A DNA stretch of 64,000 nucleotides from Algoriphagus marincola DSM 16067 (GCF_000429405.1 NZ_AUBU01000002.1:310001-374000); one strand, 5' to 3'. Shown: positions 8,043-17,913, numbered from the stretch's first letter. Notes: generated by a model not told the origin, from the letters alone. Numbers and translations: made by a program.

Positions 8043-11000
8043 TCAAAAAGAATAACTCACCTGCGAACCTACCTCAGGGTCTAGCTCGACTTGAGCGAAG
8101 ACCCCAATCTCCTGCTGTAATTCTTCCACATGACTGATGATTCCGACGATTCGGTTTTCGTGGCGAAGGGACTTGAGAGTTTCGAAGACAACACGGAGGG
8201 AATTTCGATCCAGAGCTCCAAATCCTTCATCCAAAAAGAAGAAACTTTGATCTGCCTGATTGAGGGCTTTGACTTTTTCAGCTAAAGCCAAAGCCAAACA
8301 GAGGGAAGCCTGAAAAGTCTGACCTCCGGAAAGCGTTTTTAGCAGTCGTTTTTTGCCTCCATTGAGATAATCGATCACCCAAAAGGTGTTATCCGAATCA
8401 ATCTCCAATGCCAGGCTGTTTTTACTGAGCTTCATAAATCGCTGATTGGCCGTATGGCAAAGTTCACGGAGATAGATCGAGCTCACGTATTTGACAAAGC
8501 CGCTTCCTTTGAAGAGTTTTTCCAGTTCGCGAAGGTAAGTTTCCCGCTTTTCTACATCGACTAGAAGCTTCTCCTGCTCTTTTTTCTCTTCCAGTTTTTG
8601 GTTGGTGTTTTTAAGCTCTTCCTGAAGTAGTGTCAAGCGATTCTGAATCTCCCTTGACTCATTTTTGGAAAGACTTAAGTCGTTCTGCAACTGTTCAAAT
8701 GCAGCTTGATCGAAAGTAACGACCGATTGATCCTGCTCCAATTCTTCAATTTTACTTTTTACCAATGCCAATTGCTGATCAAAATTCTGAATTTCCTTTG
8801 CGGTCTTTTCTGCATCGAGTGAATGCTCGAATAGTTCGATCAATTTCTCTTCATCCTGAAACCCATGTTCCACTTTCAGTTGATCAAATTCTGCACTTAG
8901 ATTTTCATTTTTCGAAGTCACAGATGCAAGTGTCGCTTTGAAATTCTTCAGGTCCGCAAGGTTGGTCGTGGCCTTGGTTCGGACTTCCTGTAGGTATTTT
9001 TGCTTGCTTTCGAGTTCCTCAGCTGCGATCTCAATATCTCGTTCTACTTTTTGGATCGTCTCCTGTACCCTCTCAGGGGATTTGGAGAAAAATCCTTTGC
9101 AAAATTCAGGGTCCTTGATTTCCTCTCTTTTGGATTGGATTGCTGTGAGTGTGCTTTCCTTTTTCAGTTGGGCTTTTTGGAGGTTTTCCCGCGAATTGTC
9201 CAGCTGCTTCTGAGCTTGATCCAACTCTTTTCTGAGGATTTGAAGCTGCTTAAGGTTTTGCTCCCGCAAACGGCTCTGATTTTCCAGCTTTTCGATGAAA
9301 GCCTCCAATTCTTCGACTTGGTGGATGGATTGGGCAGTAAGCTTTGAAGTCAAATTTTCAAGTTTCTCTGTTAGAAGTGATTTTTCTGAACGGTTTCTTT
9401 TCAGGTTTTCACCATGTGTTTGCTGATAGATCTCTTGCTCTTTGAGCTGCTGCCGAATGAGTAGGATTTTCTCCAGCTCCTCTTTTTCTTGACCGATCTT
9501 TTGCTCGATTTCGCGTAAGCTTCGGTCAGCAGCCGATTTTTCCAAAGGATTGGGATGCTCTAAGGAACCGCAAAGCGGGCAGGGTTCTCCATCCTCCAGC
9601 AAGTGGGCATGGCTGTGAAGTCCGGATTTGCGAAGTAAATTTTCCCGTTTTTCATCCCAGCTATTGATCACTTCTTTTTGCGCTTGTTGCCACTGATCGA
9701 GTGTCTTAAATTCGCTCGGAATGCTATGCCGCAATTTCTCCAGTGTGTTTTCTACATTCTTGCTTTCCTTTTCAAATTGGGAAATGAGCCTTTCCTTTTG
9801 TGCCAACTGCTCCAAAAGATCCTTCCAGGAACTCAATTGATTTTTTAATTCGGCTAGCTGATTGACATCCGTACTTGATTCGGACTGTAGGTGTATTTCT
9901 TTTTCCAGAATTTCCCTTTCCAGATCTTTTCGCTTTGCCTGAAATGTCTGAATAGCAGGAAGGATTTGATCCAGTTCATTTTTGGCAAGCTGAAACTTGG
10001 AGTCCAGTTCCTGAATTTCCAAGACTTTCTTGAGGTCGCGGATCTTTCCTTCCCGCTTGGGTCTGTCCTGATTCTTTTGCCGAAGGGCAGTTTCCTCCTG
10101 CTGTAGTCGATCAATTTCCTTTTCAAATTCTACTGCGAATCGCTCTGCGTCCGTAATGCTTACCCGGTATTTTTCGACATCTTTTTGAAGCTCTTGTAGC
10201 TGATTCCAAACAGGTCTCAGGTAGGTTTTTGCGGTGATAAAATCCCTGTGAATTTGTCGCTTTTCTTCAATCTGAGGTTTCTGTGCTTTGAGCTCAGCCA
10301 AAGACTTTTGGTTTTGCTGCCAAGCTTCATGTTTTTCCTGAAGGTTTTCTTGGGTTTTCAGGATTTTCTCTAGCTTTTCCAACTCGGACAGACTTTTCTC
10401 CCAACTTTTCTGAGTCGCTTCCAATTGGGTTTGAATCTCTTTTACCCCTTCCTCGGAATAAGCTTCCAGGCTTTGTAATCGAGTTTCTAATCGGATTTTT
10501 TCATCTTTTACAGCACGAAGAAGATGACCCGTTTTACCTGACAAGTCAAAGCGCTCCAAGCCAAAGAGCTCCTTCATCATCTCTGCCCGTGGACCCGGAG
10601 TGAGATCGATAAATTCCCGGAATTTCCCCTGAGGAATGATTACTGTCTGCTTGAAATGCTCCTTTTTCATCCCAATGATTTCCTCAGCTTTAGTATCGAT
10701 CGCTTCCCAATCTGAACCTGATTGCTGATAGAAAATATGAGAAGCCGGATCTACCCGTTCGGGATCTTTTTTATTGCGCTTGGCTTCATAGCGAGCGAGA
10801 AAGGTTTGGGTATTGTTTTTTCCAGAGCGAAAGATAAATCGAATCAGCATCTGATCGCTCTGCAGGTTGAGCATGGAGTTTTTTTCACCCCGATCAGAGA
10901 GACGTTCGGTGCTGCCATAGAGCGCCAACAAAATAGCCTCCAGGATAGAGGACTTTCCGCTTCCCACGGCTCCGAAAATACCAAAAAGGCCAGCGGCTGT

Positions 11001-11075
11001 CAGGGGATCGAAATTGATCGTCTGATTTTCGCGGTAGGAGTAGAGACCTTGAATTTCTAACTGTACAGGAATCAT
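8043..11075 (-). CDS. sbcC: Nuclease SbcCD, ATPase subunit SbcC
   Basis: The 1010-residue protein has the Rad50/SMC layout: Walker A GAVGSGKS (residues 35-42), a long heptad-rich coiled coil (about 170-880) broken in the middle by the zinc-hook CPLCG (about residue 497), then the ABC signature LSGGQTFQAS (about 915) and Walker B FFFLDEGFGALD (about 948). With SbcD it cleaves DNA hairpins and processes double-strand ends and palindromes. Its first codons overlap the end of sbcD by 4 nt, the normal coupled arrangement. Length fits the family. Confidence 0.96.
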   Translation of the reverse strand: MIPVQLEIQGLYSYRENQTINFDPLTAAGLFGIFGAVGSGKSSILEAILLALYGSTERLSDRGEKNSMLNLQSDQMLIRFIFRSGKNNTQTFLARYEAKRNKKDPERVDPASHIFYQQSGSDWEAIDTKAEEIIGMKKEHFKQTVIIPQGKFREFIDLTPGPRAEMMKELFGLERFDLSGKTGHLLRAVKDEKIRLETRLQSLEAYSEEGVKEIQTQLEATQKSWEKSLSELEKLEKILKTQENLQEKHEAWQQNQKSLAELKAQKPQIEEKRQIHRDFITAKTYLRPVWNQLQELQKDVEKYRVSITDAERFAVEFEKEIDRLQQEETALRQKNQDRPKREGKIRDLKKVLEIQELDSKFQLAKNELDQILPAIQTFQAKRKDLEREILEKEIHLQSESSTDVNQLAELKNQLSSWKDLLEQLAQKERLISQFEKESKNVENTLEKLRHSIPSEFKTLDQWQQAQKEVINSWDEKRENLLRKSGLHSHAHLLEDGEPCPLCGSLEHPNPLEKSAADRSLREIEQKIGQEKEELEKILLIRQQLKEQEIYQQTHGENLKRNRSEKSLLTEKLENLTSKLTAQSIHQVEELEAFIEKLENQSRLREQNLKQLQILRKELDQAQKQLDNSRENLQKAQLKKESTLTAIQSKREEIKDPEFCKGFFSKSPERVQETIQKVERDIEIAAEELESKQKYLQEVRTKATTNLADLKNFKATLASVTSKNENLSAEFDQLKVEHGFQDEEKLIELFEHSLDAEKTAKEIQNFDQQLALVKSKIEELEQDQSVVTFDQAAFEQLQNDLSLSKNESREIQNRLTLLQEELKNTNQKLEEKKEQEKLLVDVEKRETYLRELEKLFKGSGFVKYVSSIYLRELCHTANQRFMKLSKNSLALEIDSDNTFWVIDYLNGGKKRLLKTLSGGQTFQASLCLALALAEKVKALNQADQSFFFLDEGFGALDRNSLRVVFETLKSLRHENRIVGIISHVEELQQEIGVFAQVELDPEVGSQVSYSF

Positions 11076-12301
11076 GCGTTGGAATCTTGACTGATTACTT
11101 CTTTGAAAATTTCGAGGAGCTCTTCATTCGGTTCTTGTCCACGTTCGCTCTGAAAATAAAGCTTGAAAAGGCTGAGCATGTCTTTTTCGAGATCTTCAGC
11201 TTTCAGGCTGAGCGATTTTTGCCCTTGAGGGTTATTGATTTGGGGAATCAGATTGACGATACCGTCATGCGCCTGATTAATTGCTTTGCGAGTACTGGCA
11301 TTGATCGAGTGCTCGGTTTGATAGGTCAACTCAACAAAACAATAAGGGTGTTTTTCCAGCCAATCCAAAGTATCAGGCAGATTATCAAAGGTTTTTCGGT
11401 AAAGGGGTCTCCCTGATTTTAGGGGAATCGGCTTGTATTCAGCGGCTTTTCCAGGCTCTAAGCTGACGATGACTACCTGCTTTTCCTGGTCTGCTTCCGA
11501 AAAGGAATATGCCAGCGGACTGCTGGAGTAGACGACAGGACAAGGATTTTTATCCACCGCATGGTAGCGATGCAGGTGTCCTAGCGCTGCGTATTGAATT
11601 TGTGCGGGGAGATTCTCTGTAAAAAGTGCCTGTGTACCACCCACATGTAGGATTGGGCGCTCTGACTCAGGTTCGGCTTCCAGCAGAGCTCCTTTTTTGG
11701 CAAAAAAGAAATGTCCGACAAAGGCATTCACTCCATTGGAATCACAGTATTGATCAGCGAGGTTTTTCCATTTATCAGCAAGGAGATTCCGAAATTCTTC
11801 CTCCCGGTTTTCCTCTCCTAGATAGGTGCGTAAGCTGACCTCATGCGCATATGGAGCCAAAATCAACCGAATAGGAAAGTTAATTTTTGGAAGCTTTAAT
11901 TCCATAAAACCTCGGTCTGTCCGTAGAATTTTAACTCCTGAGTCCAGTGTTCCACTGGGAATAAGACTGTCATAGCGGGAATAAAAAAAGATGCCCATTT
12001 CCCGAGCAAGGGGATCAGGTGCTTCGACAAATTGGGAACTGTCATGATTGCCAGAGATGGCGATGATGGGACGATTTCCATTTTTGGATAGTCTGCGGAG
12101 CGTTTTGTAGAGCAATTCCACGGCTTCGTGTGCCGGATTGAAACTATCGAAGATATCACCCGCCAACAGGACAAGGTCAGCCTCCTGTTCATCGGCAATC
12201 TGGCAGATTTCATCCAGAACGTGCTTTTGCTCTTCGATTCTGGGAAATTCCTGTAGGCGCTTGCCAAGGTGCCAGTCTGCAGTATGAAGGATTTTGAGCA
12301 T
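11072..12301 (-). CDS. sbcD: Nuclease SbcCD, exonuclease subunit SbcD
   Basis: A 409-residue Mre11-type metallophosphoesterase with all metal motifs in order: HTADWHLGK (about residue 6), LLAGDIFD (about 46), ISGNHDS (about 82), VGHFFFAK (about 194) and ALGHLHRYH (about 237). It supplies the Mn-dependent endo- and 3'-5' exonuclease activity of the SbcCD complex. It is the first gene of the sbcDC unit, overlapping sbcC by 4 nt. The 258 nt between it and the DUF2892 gene hold no believable gene. Confidence 0.96.
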   Translation of the reverse strand: MLKILHTADWHLGKRLQEFPRIEEQKHVLDEICQIADEQEADLVLLAGDIFDSFNPAHEAVELLYKTLRRLSKNGNRPIIAISGNHDSSQFVEAPDPLAREMGIFFYSRYDSLIPSGTLDSGVKILRTDRGFMELKLPKINFPIRLILAPYAHEVSLRTYLGEENREEEFRNLLADKWKNLADQYCDSNGVNAFVGHFFFAKKGALLEAEPESERPILHVGGTQALFTENLPAQIQYAALGHLHRYHAVDKNPCPVVYSSSPLAYSFSEADQEKQVVIVSLEPGKAAEYKPIPLKSGRPLYRKTFDNLPDTLDWLEKHPYCFVELTYQTEHSINASTRKAINQAHDGIVNLIPQINNPQGQKSLSLKAEDLEKDMLSLFKLYFQSERGQEPNEELLEIFKEVISQDSNA

Positions 12302-12559
12302 TTGGAATGAAAAAACTTGAATTTAAAATCTTAATCCAAGATACCTGATGGAGGGAGATCCTCCAAAGGAAAAACTAAATTGGACAGAAATTGGCATTTT
12401 TGTTCACACGGGACTGCCAATGAATCAAATCCTGCTCACATTTATATTGATGCTGATTTTCTGGCTGTTTGGGTATGGTTTTACCTCAGGAATTTTGGTA
12501 AAAATGAATCGATAAAAGGGTTCATCCCATCGAGCCTTCGAGTCTCTTTTTCAGGAAAT

Positions 12560-12781
12560 TTACTTTAGCCTCTTGTTCGGACAGGTTTTAAATCCGAAAA
12601 CTTTATATAGAGGACAAAATCCGACAAAGGAAGTAACTGTGAATAATATGGCTACGCCCAAATCAATAAAACCTATTGTTCCGGTAACTGTATTGGTGAA
12701 AAATAGCGTGAATAATACCGCAGCGAGAATTATTCTTATCCCAATATCAAGTGATCCCATATTCTTGTCTAAAATTCTCAT
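12560..12781 (-). CDS. Small DUF2892 membrane protein
   Basis: A 73-residue protein with two hydrophobic helices and the family hallmarks: NMGSLDIGIRI near the start and TSFVGFCPLYKVFG near the end, followed by a second Cys (TCPNK). DUF2892 domains occur alone or joined to rhodanese domains (as in YgaP); the paired Cys suggest a sulfur or redox link in the family, but the role of stand-alone members is unknown. It lies between sbcD and the usher-like gene and shows no operon link with either. Confidence 0.85.
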   Translation of the reverse strand: MRILDKNMGSLDIGIRIILAAVLFTLFFTNTVTGTIGFIDLGVAILFTVTSFVGFCPLYKVFGFKTCPNKRLK

Positions 12782-12988
12782 GGCTTACTTTAGTGATTAT
12801 AAGATTATTGGGTTTCGCTTAAATGTAAATTTAAATGATTGCGATTTGTCAACAAAATAGCGAAAGTCAATAGATTTTTTACTCTCACAAGATATAAACC
12901 GCCCAAAATCAACTTGATCTTGAATGCATTTGTTCATAATAGGTTCAATTTTATTGCCTTAAGGGTAAACTAATTGAGTCTTCAAAGC

Positions 12989-15661
12989 CTACTCTTCTTC
13001 GATCTTCGAAAGAGTGAAATTCAGATTTTCTAAATAGTCTCCATCTATCAGCGGTTTGATTTCAAATTCGATGGTACTTTGATCCACATTGGCATTCAAA
13101 AACTCCAGCTGTTTAGGATCTATCTCCAACTGGTAATTCCCTGGGAGTAAACCAAATGCGTAATAGGATCCATCGGCAAAAGTCCGAAGGGTTTCTATAA
13201 GTTCACCTGTTCCTTTTTTGGTAAGTAGCAATCTAAGTCCGCCTATTCCTTGTTCTCCGGACTTTTGCTTCATAAGCACTGCCCCTTCTATGATCCCTGT
13301 TCGGTAAAGCGGAATATCGATTACCTTGAATCGGTTCGGTTCAGCTACGAAGCCAAATTTCTTTTCTTTAGGTGCCAAGGTAGGATCGGGTAAGGACTGC
13401 GTATCAATTTCCAGTGCATAAGTCCAATAACTCTGCAATTGGGTGATTCTCAGTACGCCATCAGATCCTAATAGCATATTTCCGGATTTATCTAGACGCA
13501 CCGCTTTTGCAGGGACTATTTCCTCTCCTTTATCAAACTTCCCATTTTCATTTTCATCAATGAACATCCGCACAGATACTCCTGACCTAGACACTTGATC
13601 TCGATTGGAAGGTAATAGGGCTCCAGCTACTGGATCTATTCCGATGGATCCACTGATGCTTTGTCGAGCGGAATACCCTTGTTTTCGTGTAGAAAATTGG
13701 GTTGAAGATCTGAAGAAGTTAAAATCATACAAAAAGCCAATCTGAAACTGACCTGAACCATTGATCAAGTCCCGATCATACGCCATGGTTAGACGTCCCA
13801 GTTTAAATAGCGTTTGTGAAACTTGGATATTCAGATTAGACAATTGGGAGGAGGCAGTATGGTACCTGACTTGAGATCGGATAAACATCCCTTTCACAAA
13901 TACCGGTAAACTGGGGCTTCGTGGAAGAGAGTAAGTGAAAGAGCCTGTCAAAATACCAGGAGCGAATTCGGAAGAAAGGTCATCACCACTTCCTTGGCCC
14001 AATAGCTGTGCCCGATAATTAAAGCGCCCGGCAAGTTTTCCTATTTGCATATTAAAATCGGCCTGGAGATTTCCCTTGTATCCATCCATTAGCCATTGCT
14101 TTTCTCCACCGAATCGAATCCCCGAAAATCTCCCAAAAAGCTTAAATGGAATAAAGACGTTCAGATTGGCATCACGGATCGGCTGGCTACTCGCATTCTC
14201 TTCATTTGGAAGAGTCAGATATTCGGTGGCCTGCGTACTGATGTTGATGTTATTAGCATAAAAAACACTCGCATTGGCTCGATAGTAGCGCTCGGGCAAA
14301 TAATCTACGTTGAAGAGGTATTGCTGAAACAAACGGGTAGACAACCCAAAGGAAGTATTCTGTCTACTTATGCCAAAGTAGTCCCCATAATTTATGCCTG
14401 CACGTATTGTCGTTGACTTGCTCAATCCAAATGCAAGGTCCGCATGCCCCACAAGATCGGACGGAAGGGAGTCTGCTGCATTTTGAAGCCGACCTCCTTG
14501 AATATTGTAAGCCAAAAACCCCTTGGGCAGGAAGGAAAAAGGGATCTGCAATTGACGATCCTGAACGATCACTTCTCCCTGAGGAGTGTAGATTCTCAGC
14601 GTTAAACGGACCGTGCCATAGGTCACCGGGGCATTAAATCGATAGTAGCCGACGTCATCGGCCCTCATAAAGTCTACTAATTGCCCCCCGATCAATAACT
14701 CTACCTCAGAATCTCTTTCGGTGTAGCCATCGATCACATAGACATCCAGCTCTTGCCGGGGAATTACAGGATTGTTTGTCAGTGAAAAGCCCGTCAAAGA
14801 AACGGCGTCTGTCAGACTGGTTGTGTTGATTTGACCTAGGGTGATGCTACTCAGCAGGACGTTTTTGTTGGGCTCTAATCCTCCCGGCAATACATATCGC
14901 CAGCGCAATCCCGAGAATTGGCTGCTCAAGCCCTCTGCACCTACAGAACCGGTGTAGGCTCCCTGAATATCCCCACCTAAAAACTCGCCACCGGCTCTGA
15001 GCTGAAAGGAGGTAGCTGTATTTTCGGAGGATTGATCAAAATTGACAGCATAGTCCAGCATACCCAAACCTAAAATTGCCCGATCTCGAGGCAAGGCCAT
15101 AGGAATATCTTCCTGAGAACCTCCTCTTGCCATTAATTTTTTTCGGATAGCCTCCCGTTTCCTTTTCTCTTCGATCGGAAGTGGACGCTCCGATTTGAGG
15201 GACATAGAAAGGGCATAGGGATTTACTGTAAACTCGATGCCAAATATTCGCTGGAAATACTCTGGATGGAGAAAAAGGTCGAGTTCACCCAGGTAAAACT
15301 TATCTGCAGGAAGGGGTTCGGATACTCCATTGATCCAAATGAAACCTGCTACAGGGTCGATTTTCCAAATTTCTTCTGGGCTGGGATAACCTCCTTGCAG
15401 CCCCAGTTTATTATCTGTTTGTTCGTAAGGAATCTCAGTGAGGCTAAGGAATTCACCGAGTGGTAAGAATGCTACATCTTCAAAAAAGGCGGCATTTACA
15501 TAATATTGTCCGATGGATGGGTGGGAAAAAGTCAACAGGGCTTCTCCATCAGGTTCTTGCTGAGCCTGCAGTTCGGGTATGGAACCTAGGCAAAAAGCAA
15601 GTATTGAAAGGGCACAAAAAACCCGCTTCCAGAAGAATACAACTGGATTCATTATGTCCAC
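12989..15661 (-). CDS. Usher-like outer-membrane protein of a chaperone-usher type locus
   Basis: An 890-residue protein with a signal peptide ending near residue 33. Residues 38-150 form an N-terminal domain with FLPLGEFLSLTEIPY. Residues about 190-680 are rich in alternating aromatic/hydrophobic strands typical of a large beta-barrel. A segment around residues 295-370 (ELDVYVIDGYTERDSEVELL, then GYYRFNAPVTYGTVRLTLRI) follows the layout of the usher plug region. The C-terminal part has two beta-sandwich segments, one with a Ca-site-like FIDENENGKFDKGEE (about 690). Known ushers export and polymerise chaperone-bound pilins through the outer membrane. Gene order pilin-chaperone-usher and the 42-nt gap to the chaperone support the call. 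Sequence similarity to FimD-type ushers is distant, so a paralogous export pore is possible. Confidence 0.7.
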   Translation of the reverse strand: MDIMNPVVFFWKRVFCALSILAFCLGSIPELQAQQEPDGEALLTFSHPSIGQYYVNAAFFEDVAFLPLGEFLSLTEIPYEQTDNKLGLQGGYPSPEEIWKIDPVAGFIWINGVSEPLPADKFYLGELDLFLHPEYFQRIFGIEFTVNPYALSMSLKSERPLPIEEKRKREAIRKKLMARGGSQEDIPMALPRDRAILGLGMLDYAVNFDQSSENTATSFQLRAGGEFLGGDIQGAYTGSVGAEGLSSQFSGLRWRYVLPGGLEPNKNVLLSSITLGQINTTSLTDAVSLTGFSLTNNPVIPRQELDVYVIDGYTERDSEVELLIGGQLVDFMRADDVGYYRFNAPVTYGTVRLTLRIYTPQGEVIVQDRQLQIPFSFLPKGFLAYNIQGGRLQNAADSLPSDLVGHADLAFGLSKSTTIRAGINYGDYFGISRQNTSFGLSTRLFQQYLFNVDYLPERYYRANASVFYANNINISTQATEYLTLPNEENASSQPIRDANLNVFIPFKLFGRFSGIRFGGEKQWLMDGYKGNLQADFNMQIGKLAGRFNYRAQLLGQGSGDDLSSEFAPGILTGSFTYSLPRSPSLPVFVKGMFIRSQVRYHTASSQLSNLNIQVSQTLFKLGRLTMAYDRDLINGSGQFQIGFLYDFNFFRSSTQFSTRKQGYSARQSISGSIGIDPVAGALLPSNRDQVSRSGVSVRMFIDENENGKFDKGEEIVPAKAVRLDKSGNMLLGSDGVLRITQLQSYWTYALEIDTQSLPDPTLAPKEKKFGFVAEPNRFKVIDIPLYRTGIIEGAVLMKQKSGEQGIGGLRLLLTKKGTGELIETLRTFADGSYYAFGLLPGNYQLEIDPKQLEFLNANVDQSTIEFEIKPLIDGDYLENLNFTLSKIEEE

Positions 15662-15703
15662 CTTGACTGATTGTTAGGATGTTTGGAGAAGGATTTTCTT
15701 GAT

Positions 15704-16522
15704 TTAGAGCGTTATGCTCAGTTTCTTGCTAATCGGAGGAGCCTGAACCAAGTCCGAACTGGAGATGTCAGAGCGCTCTGTTTTGAATAGGAGCTCTACT
15801 TCATATTCTCCCGGAGTAATTTCCTCGGGAAGTGGAATGGAATAACTTCTAAAACCTTCGAAATACATGGCTACCGTCTGCTGATGTCTTGCGACTATTT
15901 CACCTGAATTCGATTTCACTACCGCTTCCAGGCTTCCTAAATATGGGGAATTGCCCGATACAGTGAATTTAGAATCTACCTTGATAAAATTTTCCTTTCT
16001 GCTTGCTGCCAGTTCTTGGAACTCCAATCCTGTGGAGGTTTCTCCATTTTTTTGAAAAACGGCTATGACTTGTTCCAATCTTAAGCTAATCTGCGTACTG
16101 ATGCCCTCGGTGATAGTTTCTTCTACGCTAGCGGTTTGTTCATTGGAGGCTACCTTGACTCGTGTAAAATACATTCCATCTGGTCTGTTTCTATCCGGAC
16201 GGACTTGGAAGCGCACTGCTTGTTGTTGACCTGGAGCCAAAATAAAAGATCTCGGAAATGTTCGAATTCGGTCTCCTAAGCCAGACTGATTTTCTCTGAT
16301 ACTGTCGGAATAGATCATCGAAAGATTTCCTTCAGCATCATTACCGGGGTAGCCAAACAGAAAGCTGATATTAACTTCTTGAGGTTTATCCGAACCATTA
16401 GAAACGTACATAGTACCGATCCCATTTGCATCAGCAAATACGGTAGTCGGAGCTAATGAAACTTGTGCTTGAACAATGCCAAAGACAAGTAGAAATTGAA
16501 TCGATAGGATGAGAGATTTCAT
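15704..16522 (-). CDS. PapD-like periplasmic pilus chaperone
   Basis: The 272-residue protein has a signal peptide (cleaved after residue 19) and two beta-sandwich regions. The first ends with FPRSFILAPGQQQAVRF, matching the family pattern P-R-x-F-x-L-x-P-G-Q-x-x-x-V-R, and is followed by DGMYFTRVKV. In chaperone-usher systems such proteins complete the fold of subunits by donating a strand. The strand near residue 145, TQISLRLEQVIAVF, has the alternating hydrophobic pattern expected of the donor or domain-linking strand. The Arg usually found near the N-terminus of the first strand in classical chaperones is not evident (the segment reads APTTVFADANG), so it is divergent. It sits between the pilin-like and usher-like genes. 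Confidence 0.75.
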   Translation of the reverse strand: MKSLILSIQFLLVFGIVQAQVSLAPTTVFADANGIGTMYVSNGSDKPQEVNISFLFGYPGNDAEGNLSMIYSDSIRENQSGLGDRIRTFPRSFILAPGQQQAVRFQVRPDRNRPDGMYFTRVKVASNEQTASVEETITEGISTQISLRLEQVIAVFQKNGETSTGLEFQELAASRKENFIKVDSKFTVSGNSPYLGSLEAVVKSNSGEIVARHQQTVAMYFEGFRSYSIPLPEEITPGEYEVELLFKTERSDISSSDLVQAPPISKKLSITL

Positions 16523-16536
16523 TGATTTTTGAATGA

Positions 16537-16570
16537 AATACCGGTAGAAATAATCTTTTCTACCGGTATT
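16537..16570 (-). promoter_or_regulatory. Intercistronic hairpin between pilin-like and chaperone genes
   Basis: A perfect 14-bp inverted repeat, AATACCGGTAGAAA and TTTCTACCGGTATT, with a 6-nt loop. It starts 13 nt after the pilin-like stop codon and ends 14 nt before the chaperone ATG. No T tract follows it, so it is more likely an mRNA stabiliser, processing signal or translational brake than a full terminator. Confidence 0.75.
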
Positions 16571-16583
16571 CAGTTGATTTGAA

Positions 16584-17159
16584 TTAATTATAAGTTGCAG
16601 TCAAAGTCAAAGTGCCTGAATAAGAACCACTTTCTTGATCAGCAGCCGCATTTACTGTAGCTCCCACATATACATAGGTGCCATTTTTTCCGTCGACAGT
16701 GGATGTAGGAAATGTGATCGGATTTGAAGTAGCGACATTTAATTTAGTCAAACTGGAGGCTTCAGTTCCATAGCCAATTGAAGTCACCGCAGTACCACCT
16801 TGGTCTTCATTAAAGATGATCGGCATTTTTGCATCCCCATTAGCTAATTCCGTCAAGTTATTGAAGGAAAGTGTCACACTAGAACCAGCACCGGCAAATA
16901 CTTTAAAAGAACCTGCTTGGATGCCTGCAGTAGAGACACCAGAGTTATCTGAAGAAAATGCGGTACCTCCTGGGGAAATATACTTTTTCGCACCTTTCAT
17001 CACCTGACCGAAGTTTAAGTCTGTTGCTTTTTCTACTGAAATAGCATCAAATACAGTAGCCGATGCACTCATGTCAGCAGCTCTGTTTTGGGCCTGAGCT
17101 GTTACTCCGAATCCAATGGCGAAGGCCGCCACAACGAAAATTTTTACTAGTTTTTTCAT
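16584..17159 (-). CDS. DUF4402 pilin-like secreted protein (putative major subunit)
   Basis: The 191-residue precursor has a signal peptide cleaved after residue 23 (ending VTAQAQ). The mature part fits DUF4402: an N-terminal strand SASATVFDAISVEKATDLNF, a glycine/serine-rich beta-sandwich with no Cys, and a final strand GSYSGTLTLTATYN. The last strand resembles the C-terminal strand that pilins offer to chaperone and usher. Family knowledge: DUF4402 proteins are secreted and of unclear role; the pilin reading comes from the chaperone and usher genes directly downstream. It has its own strong promoter and a 147-nt leader, and a hairpin after its stop, both fitting a highly expressed structural protein. 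Confidence 0.75.
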   Translation of the reverse strand: MKKLVKIFVVAAFAIGFGVTAQAQNRAADMSASATVFDAISVEKATDLNFGQVMKGAKKYISPGGTAFSSDNSGVSTAGIQAGSFKVFAGAGSSVTLSFNNLTELANGDAKMPIIFNEDQGGTAVTSIGYGTEASSLTKLNVATSNPITFPTSTVDGKNGTYVYVGATVNAAADQESGSYSGTLTLTATYN

Positions 17160-17913
17160 GGTTTGTACTTGTTTGATTTTAATTGTTTAAGGTTTGTTTT
17201 TGTGTTTCAATTTTGATTTTACCTAGGTAGTGAAAACTGACTTTCAGGACCTCTTGTAATCTTGAAATAGTTAAATTTTGATCAAGAGTTCCTTAAATCA
17301 CTTTCACTGTTACAAATATACTGCAAAGATGATTTAAAACCCAAATAAATGTATTTGAAATACATAAAAAATAATTTCAAATTAAAAACCGTGTTTTTTG
17401 GATTTCTCAAATAAATAAGTAGGATTATAAAAAATAAAAATAATTAACCAATAATTTAATAAAAATTGTATTTTACTAATATTAAATTTACTCGAAAAAA
17501 ATTTATTTTTTATCTATAAAATCAGGGCTCTTTTAAAAGAAATTTTAACTCATCAGAAAGAATTCTATTTAAATGATAAATTTTTAAGAATCAATGCCTA
17601 AAAAGAAAATATTGATTCATGGTAAACTCCTTTATTTTGATGGAATTCATATTGAATTCAAACAAGAAATACTGTAATTAGTAATCAGCTAAGGCAATCG
17701 AAAACTGCGGCAGGAAAGGGTGTTTTCGGACTTTTTTTTGCTCTTGTCTGTGAGTCTTTTGAGAGAATTTTTACAAGACAGATTTCTAAACTTTACTACT
17801 TCAATTGAATGGGAAATTTGCAAGCTTTAGCTAAAAATTGTGAAGTCAAAAAATCGATACTTCTACTTTTACCAGGAGTTTTGAGGAGTTGAATTTCTCT
17901 TTTTGAAGTCAGA
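17160..17913. other. 754-nt AT-rich gap dividing the surface-fibre locus
   Basis: No believable coding region is seen on either strand. The first 150 nt is the leader of the pilin-like gene, with its promoter at 17313-17345. The rest is very AT-rich. An inverted repeat CGAAAAC...GTTTTCG (about 17698-17728) followed by a T run on the plus strand is the only other structure, and no gene upstream would use it. Confidence 0.6.
17313..17345 (-). promoter_or_regulatory. Promoter of the DUF4402 pilin-like gene
   Basis: On the minus strand TTTG (17342-17345) is followed after 21 nt by TATATTTG (17313-17320), a full match to the Bacteroidota -33/-7 consensus at the long end of the spacing range. Predicted RNA start is near 17306, giving a leader of about 147 nt. 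Confidence 0.75.

Noticed and set aside
8938..10126. Plus-strand frames of 90-115 codons opposite sbcC
   Set aside because: Coiled-coil coding sequence leaves long antisense frames; products are Phe/Leu-rich and have no features.
12380..12568. 62-codon plus-strand frame between sbcD and the DUF2892 gene
   Set aside because: No family features, no promoter or terminator, and it overlaps the end of the DUF2892 gene on the other strand.
17698..17728. Inverted repeat followed by T run in the AT-rich gap
   Set aside because: Seven-bp stem with a 17-nt loop is weak, and no plus-strand transcript source is visible.
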